NCBI GenBank assembly: GCA_937927445.1
Contig: CALAOB010000067.1
Location: 1 to 7,406, forward strand
DNA: 7,406 nt
DNA from: an uncultured Oribacterium sp.
GTDB taxonomy: Bacteria > Bacillota > Clostridia > Lachnospirales > Lachnospiraceae
Direction: 5' to 3'
A model generated the notes under the pieces. That model was not told where the DNA came from, searched no databases, and saw only the letters and a program-made list of their open reading frames with translations. Numbering within the stretch: the first letter of the stretch is position 1; each line of letters opens with the position of its first letter. The translations under genes were made by a program, and so were the position numbers. Shown here in pieces: positions 1-5,251 of this stretch.

Positions 1-594
1 GATCTCCGGAAGGCGAAGGCGGTGAGCGCGAAGGTTCTCCGCGGCGAGAAGCTGCGCATCTACTCGGACATCCCGATGGAGCGCCTCGTGCAGCGCCCGG
101 CCCGCCACGAAGCCGAGCTCGTCCCGGCGCAGGACATCGACCACGCCGACATCGTGATCAGCTACCGTACAAAGCTGCTGAACCAGGGTACAGGACTCCG
201 CCTCATCGCGAAGCGGGTTCATGTAGGTCTGGGCGCGCGGAAGGGCGTGACGCAAGCCGAGGTCGCAGCGGCGGTGGCCACCTGCCTCGAGGACGCCGGC
301 ATTGACCCACGCGCGGTGGTAGACCTCGTGAGCATCGACCTCAAGAAGCAGGAGGCGGGGATTCTCGCGTACAGCTACGAAAGCGGCGTGCCGTTCGTGA
401 CCTTCACGGCGGAGGAGCTGCGTTCGGTGGAGGGTGCCTTCGCGGGCAGCAGCTTCGTCCAGTCGGTCACGGGTGTCGCCAATGTCTGCGAGCGGGCGGC
501 TGCGTTCGCCGCGGGACGGAGTGGCCACGCCGAGGTGCTGGTGCACAAGACGATCCACGGGAATGTGACGACCGCCGTCGCGGTGGAAGTGTAG
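1..594 (+). CDS. cbiG: Cobalt-precorrin 5A hydrolase CbiG, C-terminal part (5' end cut by window)
   Basis: CbiG opens the delta-lactone ring of cobalt-precorrin-5A with loss of acetaldehyde, giving cobalt-precorrin-5B in the anaerobic (early-cobalt) branch of cobalamin synthesis in the cytoplasm. The frame is already open at base 1, so the GTG at 22 is probably internal and the gene starts upstream. What remains is about 197 codons: the end of the middle domain (the stretch ADIVISYRTKLL) followed by a complete CbiG_C domain. Family marks are VGLGARKG (compare the usual G-I-G-C-R-(R/K)-G-T), SIDLKKQEAGILAYS, the TFTAEEL segment, SVTGVANVCERAAA and the final TTAVAVEV. The usual Cys of the GCR(R/K)G motif is Ala here. 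Codon use is GC-rich, unlike the following insert. No terminator-like hairpin with a T-run follows the stop. The family call is from recognised motifs; the full length cannot be judged. Confidence 0.88.
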   Translation, partial: DLRKAKAVSAKVLRGEKLRIYSDIPMERLVQRPARHEAELVPAQDIDHADIVISYRTKLLNQGTGLRLIAKRVHVGLGARKGVTQAEVAAAVATCLEDAGIDPRAVVDLVSIDLKKQEAGILAYSYESGVPFVTFTAEELRSVEGAFAGSSFVQSVTGVANVCERAAAFAAGRSGHAEVLVHKTIHGNVTTAVAVEV

Positions 595-600
595 AGGGAC

Positions 601-620
601 GAAGGATATACGTAAGCTAA
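601..620 (+). repeat. Left-end repeat copy 1 (direct repeat and inverted-repeat arm)
   Basis: GAAGGATATACGTAAGCTAA matches 662-681 at 17 of 20 positions in the same orientation. Its core at 606-618 (ATATACGTAAGCT) is the exact reverse complement of 2430-2442. It begins six bases after the cbiG stop codon, at the point where composition changes. It may be one end of a mobile or recombined segment; no transposase or integrase is in view. Confidence 0.6.
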
Positions 621-631
621 TACGCAGGTCT

Positions 632-653
632 CTCTGGTGCATGCAAACCAGAG
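632..653. repeat. Small inverted repeat (7-bp stem) between the two direct repeats
   Basis: CTCTGGT at 632-638 pairs with ACCAGAG at 647-653 around the 8-base loop GCATGCAA, itself part of the palindrome TGCATGCA. No T-run follows, so it is not a standard intrinsic terminator. It lies between the direct repeats at 601-620 and 662-681, which suggests it belongs to the end structure of the insert or is a protein-binding dyad. Confidence 0.45.
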
Positions 654-661
654 CTGGTTAC

Positions 662-681
662 GAAGATTATACGTAAGTTAA
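662..681 (+). repeat. Left-end repeat copy 2
   Basis: GAAGATTATACGTAAGTTAA is a diverged direct copy of 601-620 (17/20 identical), with start points 61 bp apart. It shares 11 of 13 bases with the inverted-repeat core found at 606-618 and, reversed, at 2430-2442. Repeated sites at one end of an element are typical of binding sites for a recombinase or transposase, but this reading is inference. Confidence 0.5.
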
Positions 682-838
682 GAGGGAAAACGAAAGAGGA
701 ATCCTGTGGCTGTATCTTTCAACAGAAGAAAGACACCATTTAATGCACACAAAATCAAGAAACAAAAATCATAAAACGTGATAAAAATATTTGAATATCG
801 AAAGAAATGGCTTTATACTGGCGGTGGAGGTGAGCAGG

Positions 839-2137
839 ATGTTGATTGAATTTCGATTTAAAAACTATAGATCCTTCCGTGACGAGGCGGTTTTATCCAT
901 GGAGGCGAGTGGCCTGGGAATGTATAAAAATTCCCTGATCAAGTACAACAATAAAACCAGCCTTCTTCCTGGTGTCGCGATCTATGGAAAAAACGGTGGT
1001 GGAAAAAGTAATGTGATCCGTGCATTCTGGCTGGCGGTTCAGTTTATTAAAAATGCGCAGAGAACCCAGCATGCAGATGCACCGATTCCTGTCCATCCAT
1101 TTCGATTAAATGATTACTCTCAGAATGAACCGAGTGCATTTGAATTCATCTATACACTGGAGGGCATCAAATACTGGTATGCGTTTTCTGCAGATCGTGA
1201 GCGGGTCTATTCCGAGTTCCTGTACTATGCGCCGAAGGGACAAAAGGCACTGGTTTTTACGAGAGAAGGGCAGGAATTTGATTTTACGGAAGAAAAATCA
1301 AAACGTAAACTGATCGCAAAAATGGTTGCGTCGAATCAGCTGTTCTTCTCAGTTGCCTGTACGATGAATGATCAGGCCTGTGTTCATGCCATGCGGTGGT
1401 TCAGAGAGCGAATCTACTTCTCGAGAGATTATTCGGATATTCCGAAGCAGCTGCTCGATTATTCGGATAATCCGGGTATGCTGAAGGCCATCAGTGATTA
1501 TGCAAAGGCGGCTGATTTCGGTATCGAAGATATGCAGTTCGAAATGAACAGTAAAGAGATCCGGGAACTGGAGATGCCAGAGGATCTACCGGAAGGTGTC
1601 AGAGCAGCACTTGCACGTTTTCTTCAGGCACTGTCGCAGACTTCAGATAATGCAGATGCCAAAATTGCGATGAATGAAGTAAGGGCTGTTTCCATGCATC
1701 AGGGCCAGGACAAGCATGGAAAGGATCATCTTTATCCGCTGGAGCTGGCAGATGAATCGGATGGCACTAGGACACTGATGTCGATTGCACCGGCTATTGA
1801 GTCTGTGCTTGAGAATGGCGGTGTTCTTTTGACAGATGAAATCGAAAAGGGACTCCATCCGCTGCTCGTTGATTACATTGTCGCAAAATTTCAGAGCAAG
1901 GAAACGAATCCAAAGGGTGCGCAGCTGATTTTCACAACACATAATACAGAGCTTCTGAATATGGAGCTTCTTCGTAAGGACCAGATCTATTTTGCGGACA
2001 AAAATCATGAGGATGGATCATCGGAGCTGTACAGTATCAGCGAATTCGGAACCAGAACGACAGAGAATATCCGTAAGGGGTATCTGCTGGGGAAGTACGG
2101 TGCGATTCCTGACCTTGACATCGAGGAGGTGAAGTGA
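839..2137 (+). CDS. RloA/AbiLi-like AAA ATPase (COG1106 family)
   Basis: This is a predicted cytoplasmic ABC/SMC-type ATPase of the kind paired with RloB proteins in AbiL-like and related phage-defence systems. The start is ATG 839, preceded by GGAGG at 826-830 with 8-base spacing; a TTG at 791 in the same frame has no such site. The product is 432 aa. The N-terminus IEFRFKNYRSFRDE is the usual first strand and 'N-Y-R-S-F' motif of the family. Walker A is GKNGGGKS at residues 50-57. A degenerate signature DESDGTR lies at 305-311, Walker B LLTDEIEKGLHP has its acidic pair at D333-E334, and the switch histidine is H368 in FTTHN. All core ATPase motifs are present, so the gene looks intact. Its stop overlaps the start of the rloB remnant by one base, indicating translational coupling. 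The gene is AT-richer than cbiG and jetABC, consistent with acquisition. The role in defence is inferred from family and context. Confidence 0.85.
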   Translation: MLIEFRFKNYRSFRDEAVLSMEASGLGMYKNSLIKYNNKTSLLPGVAIYGKNGGGKSNVIRAFWLAVQFIKNAQRTQHADAPIPVHPFRLNDYSQNEPSAFEFIYTLEGIKYWYAFSADRERVYSEFLYYAPKGQKALVFTREGQEFDFTEEKSKRKLIAKMVASNQLFFSVACTMNDQACVHAMRWFRERIYFSRDYSDIPKQLLDYSDNPGMLKAISDYAKAADFGIEDMQFEMNSKEIRELEMPEDLPEGVRAALARFLQALSQTSDNADAKIAMNEVRAVSMHQGQDKHGKDHLYPLELADESDGTRTLMSIAPAIESVLENGGVLLTDEIEKGLHPLLVDYIVAKFQSKETNPKGAQLIFTTHNTELLNMELLRKDQIYFADKNHEDGSSELYSISEFGTRTTENIRKGYLLGKYGAIPDLDIEEVK

Positions 2138-2444
2138 TGCCTCGTCAGTTCAGAAAACAAAAACCGTACATCGTGGTGTTTTGTGAAGGTGAGAGTGAGC
2201 AGGTATATACTGTAAACGACTCGAGCCTGGATATGTGAAGGGTGATAAAAAAGCAACGGAGAAAATCGCAGAGCATTATCCGACGGCGGTGACGAATGCT
2301 GCAAAAACGATGAAGAATCTTCTGCCGGAAGGTTTACCAGGCCTGGAAGATACAGATGAGAGAAATGAATGGCTTTGCAAGAACTGTCAAACCTTTTCAA
2401 ATGTCCATGAGGCGATCAATTTTTTGTCAAGCTTACGTATATAA
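2137..2444 (+). pseudogene. rloB (AbiLii-like) remnant with internal deletion and frame change
   Basis: The ATG at 2137-2139 overlaps the ATPase stop (TGATG) and has an excellent GGAGG at 2125-2129. It encodes MPRQFRKQKPYIVVFCEGES and then EQVYT, which matches the start of RloB-family proteins (basic N-terminus, hydrophobic strand, then the CEG-x-x-E motif, TOPRIM-like in appearance). The frame then enters a short unrelated tail and stops at TGA 2233-2235. Another frame, open from about 2205 through 2235 to TAA 2442-2444, gives LEPGYVKGDKKATEKIAEHY, then the stretch from PTAVTNAA, and near the end NCQTFSNVHEAINFL, which resembles the RloB C-terminus. RloB proteins are usually around 200 aa; about 100 are accounted for, so roughly the middle half is missing. 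The stop codon lies within the right inverted repeat, so the C-terminal end may also be altered. A sequencing error could explain a frameshift but not the missing middle. Confidence 0.72.
2430..2442 (-). repeat. Right-end inverted-repeat arm of the AT-rich insert
   Basis: AGCTTACGTATAT is the exact reverse complement of 606-618. It sits at the end of the rloB remnant, where the sequence returns to the GC-rich composition of the jet operon. Together the two arms enclose about 1.8 kb holding only the ATPase and the broken rloB. A perfect 13-bp match placed at both composition boundaries is unlikely to be chance, though it is too short to prove a mobile element. Confidence 0.55.
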
Positions 2445-2445
2445 T
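2440..2445 (+). promoter_or_regulatory. Candidate -10 box (TATAAT) for the jet operon
   Basis: A perfect TATAAT overlaps the outer edge of the right inverted repeat, 57 bases upstream of the jetA start. No matching -35 lies at the proper distance: the best hexamer, TTGTCA at 2424-2429, is only 10 bases away and the 17-base position reads CAATTT. If used, transcription would start near 2452 and give a leader of about 50 nt containing the palindrome at 2470-2485. Confidence 0.35.
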
Positions 2446-2469
2446 GACTTGTATGAATAGAGAAACAAG

Positions 2470-2485
2470 GATGGGCGCGCCCATC
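2470..2485. promoter_or_regulatory. Perfect 16-bp palindrome in the jetA leader (possible operator)
   Basis: GATGGGCGCGCCCATC reads identically on both strands. It lies 16 bases before the jetA GTG and immediately upstream of its ribosome site, downstream of the candidate -10 box. It could be a repressor-binding dyad; as RNA the two halves could pair only by leaving a small loop or by pairing between two transcripts. The regulatory role is inference from position and symmetry. Confidence 0.4.
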
Positions 2486-2501
2486 GGAAAGGACCACACG
2501 C

Positions 2502-3983
2502 GTGCAGATTACAGAAAAGCTTCTGAAACCGCTGCCGGAGGTGCAGTATCTGAATACGGAGAATACGGATCGATATCGCTGCATCATGCGGATTTTCTAT
2601 GAGAATACCGAGAAGCTCCACAACTGGATGTACCAGGAGGAGGTGTATGACGCGTTGCGGGTGTTCCCGGAATTCCGCGATTACCGGCTGGAGCAGTGCC
2701 AGCAGGATCTTACGAGCCTCGTGAACTGGCATAATCTCGAAACGCTACAGGACACGCGTCATGTGAGCTCCCTCGAGGAGTTTCAGAGCCGGCGCTATCG
2801 CTACCAGATGTCGCCCTACAGTGTGGAAATCGAGCGTCTGGTCCTCCGACTCGAGCATCTCGAAATCGAGGGAGGTTCCCTGGAACCGACCTTGCTCGAG
2901 CGTATTCGGCGGGCCATCGAACGCTTCCCGGAGATGGTCGATGCCGAACCGGCGGAGGCCTATGATTTCTGGGACGATCTGGAGCGGAATTTCACGCGTC
3001 TTAATCAGAATTATCATGATTATATCCGCGATCTCAGCAGCGTACGTGCGGAAGAGATGATGCATACACAGGAGTTCCTGCTGTTTAAGGATAAGCTCGT
3101 CGAGTATCTTCGGAACTTCGTCACGAGTCTGCAGCGGAACGTCGGCGTGATCGAGGAGCTGCTCGAGGCCCTCAGTCCATCGCTCTGTGAGGCGGTGCTG
3201 GAGAAGGTCAATGCTTACGAAGCCGCAATTCCCCGAATGGAGCAGGTGGCACCGGAGACCATTGCGGAGAATAACCGCGGAAAGCTGGAGAGCATCCGTC
3301 GCTGGTTCCAGACCTCCGAGGGGGAGGACAATGAGGCCGGGAAGCTCTTCGATGCGACGAATGACATCATCCGCCGCATCACCCGTTTCGCTATGGAGAT
3401 GAGCGAGAAGAGCGCGATGGGCTCGAACCGACGGGAAGAGTACCGCAAGGTAGCGGAGCTCTTTCTCGCCTGCGAGGATCTGTCGGAGGCGCATCAGCTG
3501 AGTGCATGCATCTTCGGTGTGGAGACACCGCGGCACCTTCGGAGTGAGGTGGAGGCGAACAGCCAGAGCATGAATATGAGCGCCTATGCGCTGGAGCCGG
3601 AGCGGAAGCAGCTGAAATCCCGCTCCCGGAAGGGCACAGAGCGGAGCAATCGAAGTGCGATCACGGATCACAGCGAAGAGAAAAAAGCGATGCGGGAGCA
3701 GATTCTGGAAGCGCAGCGGGCACGAAATGCAGCGCTGCAGGCGCTCGAGCAGGATGGCTGCATCGATTTCTCAGCATTGCCCTGCCTCACCCGGGAGCTG
3801 AGAGAGGTACTGCTTCGCTGGGTATCCGATGCGCTGGAGGATCCGGGACGGACGGCACGTACCGAGGATGGACGGCGGTTTACTCTGGAAAGTGCGGGCC
3901 GGGGTGAACGTTGCGTGGTGCACTGCGAGGACGGTGATTTCGAGATGCCGAAAATGCGTATCGTGTTTGAAGAGGAGAACTGA
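2502..3983 (+). CDS. jetA: Wadjet JetA, kleisin-like subunit (TIGR02677/DUF2397-like, type III)
   Basis: JetA is the MukF-like kleisin of the Wadjet complex, bridging JetC ATPase heads and binding JetB. The only sensible start is GTG 2502: AAGGA at 2489-2493 is 8 bases upstream, and the frame has a stop at 2454-2456 with no ATG between. The product is 493 aa, close to the family size. The N-terminal winged-helix region shows the family pattern YLNTENTDRYRCIMRIFY (16-33), then CQQDLTSLVNWHNLETLQDT (66-85), then RRYRYQMSPYSVEIER (97-112). These lines recall TIGR02677. A long, charged, helix-rich middle follows (about 115-350), then a basic, low-complexity linker near 365-390, an alpha-helical stretch, and a small beta-rich C-terminus. 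The stop is 2 bases before jetB. Codon use is GC-rich and matches jetB and jetC. The type III assignment rests on remembered family patterns, not a search. Confidence 0.85.
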   Translation: MQITEKLLKPLPEVQYLNTENTDRYRCIMRIFYENTEKLHNWMYQEEVYDALRVFPEFRDYRLEQCQQDLTSLVNWHNLETLQDTRHVSSLEEFQSRRYRYQMSPYSVEIERLVLRLEHLEIEGGSLEPTLLERIRRAIERFPEMVDAEPAEAYDFWDDLERNFTRLNQNYHDYIRDLSSVRAEEMMHTQEFLLFKDKLVEYLRNFVTSLQRNVGVIEELLEALSPSLCEAVLEKVNAYEAAIPRMEQVAPETIAENNRGKLESIRRWFQTSEGEDNEAGKLFDATNDIIRRITRFAMEMSEKSAMGSNRREEYRKVAELFLACEDLSEAHQLSACIFGVETPRHLRSEVEANSQSMNMSAYALEPERKQLKSRSRKGTERSNRSAITDHSEEKKAMREQILEAQRARNAALQALEQDGCIDFSALPCLTRELREVLLRWVSDALEDPGRTARTEDGRRFTLESAGRGERCVVHCEDGDFEMPKMRIVFEEEN

Positions 3984-3985
3984 GG

Positions 3986-5098
3986 ATGCAGGAAGAACTG
4001 GAAGTGCTTCTGTCGAAGCACTGGATATTGAAATCGGAGGATCGGGAGCTGTACTATCAGATCCGCGATCATGCGCAGGAGATCCGTAAATTTGTGACGG
4101 AGCGACTGGGCTGCCCGATGATCGAGAACCAGCTGCTCATCAAGGTCGAGCGGATTCCGGCGGTGCCGAAGCCGTTTATGGGCATACAGGAGTTCCGAAG
4201 TCCGCGGGAGTATGCGCTCTTTTCGATGCTGCTCATGTTTCTCGAGGAGCATGCCGAGGATCAGTTTATTCTCTCGCAGCTCACGGAATTCATCGCCGGG
4301 AATCTCCCGGGTGGTGGCGTGGACTGGACCTCCTATCAGGAGCGTCGGCGGCTGGTCCGCGTGCTGCAGTATGCGGAGAGTCAGGGGATGCTGAAGCGGA
4401 CCGATGGATCGGAGGACAGCTTCGTGGAGTCGCAGAAGGATGTACTCTATGAAAATACCGGCGTCTCCCTCTACTATATGCGCAGCTTTTCAGAGGACAT
4501 CATGCACTATCGTGGACTGGAGGATTTCCTGAACTCCGGCTGGTACGAGGTGGATGAGGACAAGGGCCTCGTGCGAAGACACCGCGTCTACCGGCGACTG
4601 CTGTTTGCACCGGGCCTGTATCGCTCGGAGGGTGCTGAGGGCGACTATGAGTATCTGAAAAATCAGGGCGCCCGTATGCGGGAGGAGCTCAGCGGGCTGC
4701 TTTCCCTTCGTCTCGAGATCTCGAAGGGCGGCGCCATGCTGCTTTTGAGTGATGACAGTGGACTTGGGGAGGCGTTCCCGGGCTCCAGTACGATGTCGGA
4801 TATTCTGCTTCTGGTGCTGGACGCCATCCAGAAACGCGTGCAGAGTGAGGACTGGAAGACGGATGTCCGGGACTGTATCGTACTGGAGGAGCCGGAGTTC
4901 GATGCGCTGCTTCGCGAGGTGCGAAATGAAAATCTGAATCGCTTCTCGAAGGTCTACCGGGACCTTCCGGAGGGCGATTTCCTGAAGGAGGTGAAGGCAC
5001 AGATGATGCTCTGGACCTTCCTTTCGAGGGACAGCGAGAGCGGACGACTGCGCCTCGAGCCGTCCTGCGCGAAGCTCGCAGGACGATACGTGGAATAA
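3986..5098 (+). CDS. jetB: Wadjet JetB, KITE/MukE-like subunit (TIGR02678/DUF2398-like)
   Basis: JetB is the MukE-like accessory protein, with tandem winged helices, that binds the JetA kleisin and DNA in the Wadjet complex. The start ATG 3986 lies 2 bases after the jetA stop, with GAGGAG at 3972-3977 (8-base spacing) inside the end of jetA, so the two are translationally coupled. The product is 370 aa, usual for TIGR02678-type proteins. Visible family traits are the early LLSKHWILKSEDRELYYQIR, the winged-helix stretch with YQERRRLVRVLQYAESQGML (arginine run at 120-122), and the segment VLYENTGVSLYYMRSF (leucine 154 onward). The C-terminus LRLEPSCAKLAGRY looks like a natural end rather than a truncation. 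No signal peptide or membrane segment is seen. Assignment is strengthened by its place between jetA and the SMC-like jetC. Confidence 0.82.
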   Translation: MQEELEVLLSKHWILKSEDRELYYQIRDHAQEIRKFVTERLGCPMIENQLLIKVERIPAVPKPFMGIQEFRSPREYALFSMLLMFLEEHAEDQFILSQLTEFIAGNLPGGGVDWTSYQERRRLVRVLQYAESQGMLKRTDGSEDSFVESQKDVLYENTGVSLYYMRSFSEDIMHYRGLEDFLNSGWYEVDEDKGLVRRHRVYRRLLFAPGLYRSEGAEGDYEYLKNQGARMREELSGLLSLRLEISKGGAMLLLSDDSGLGEAFPGSSTMSDILLLVLDAIQKRVQSEDWKTDVRDCIVLEEPEFDALLREVRNENLNRFSKVYRDLPEGDFLKEVKAQMMLWTFLSRDSESGRLRLEPSCAKLAGRYVE

Positions 5099-5251
5099 AA
5101 ATCATTACAGTTCGGGCAGGATCCCCGGAGGGGCGGTGTCGGATGCACAGTACTCCGCAACCGCCGGGGCCTCTGCCGGAACGCCTACAATATTCGAAAT
5201 CAATTAAATCGCGCGTCCTACTGGAGCGTGCAGAAAGACAGGACATAGATT
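5099..5251. other. jetB-jetC intercistronic gap with a long imperfect stem-loop
   Basis: This 153-bp gap interrupts an otherwise tight operon and has no gene. Bases 5110-5119 (GTTCGGGCAG) pair with 5173-5182 (CTGCCGGAAC) with one mismatch. Inside that, CCCCGG 5123-5128 pairs with CCGGGG 5164-5169, CGGT 5134-5137 with ACCG 5160-5163, and CGGA 5140-5143 with TCCG 5154-5157. The result is a stem-loop of about 73 nt. No T-run follows, so it is not a typical intrinsic terminator. The rest (about 5186-5230) is AT-richer and includes TACAAT at 5186-5191, a weak -10 candidate without a -35. It could tune jetC expression, stabilise or cleave the message, or be a small inserted palindromic repeat. Confidence 0.5.

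Larger units (their letters stand above)
595..838. other. AT-rich intergenic region between cbiG and the ATPase gene
   Basis: This 244-bp stretch contains no convincing gene. It marks the change from GC-rich cbiG to AT-richer DNA. Its first part carries two near-identical 20-bp direct repeats with a small hairpin between them (listed separately). The second part, about 690-820, is A-rich and probably holds the promoter of the ATPase gene. I see no good pair of -35 and -10 boxes: TTTAAT at 739-744 is 5/6 of a -10 box but has only a poor TTTCAA 16 bases upstream. Confidence 0.6.

Noticed and set aside
22..24. GTG at 22 as the true start of cbiG
   Set aside because: The frame is open back to base 1, and the protein would lack most of the CbiG N-terminal and middle domains. 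The gene is more likely cut by the window edge.
632..653. Intrinsic terminator for cbiG
   Set aside because: The stem is only 7 bp with mixed composition and no T-run follows it.
791..838. TTG at 791 as an upstream start for the ATPase
   Set aside because: It has no good ribosome site. ATG 839 has GGAGG at ideal spacing, and MLIEFRFKNYRSF is the natural family N-terminus.
2235..2444. Separate small gene starting at GTG 2235
   Set aside because: It lacks a ribosome site, the same frame extends upstream of 2235, and its sequence fits the C-terminus of the rloB family. It is treated as part of the broken gene.
2745..3671. 308-codon open frame on the minus strand
   Set aside because: It is a shadow of jetA, whose family pattern and codon use are clear on the + strand.
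5110..5182. Terminator or riboswitch between jetB and jetC
   Set aside because: No T-run follows, and I recognise no conserved riboswitch core. It is kept only as an unexplained stem-loop.
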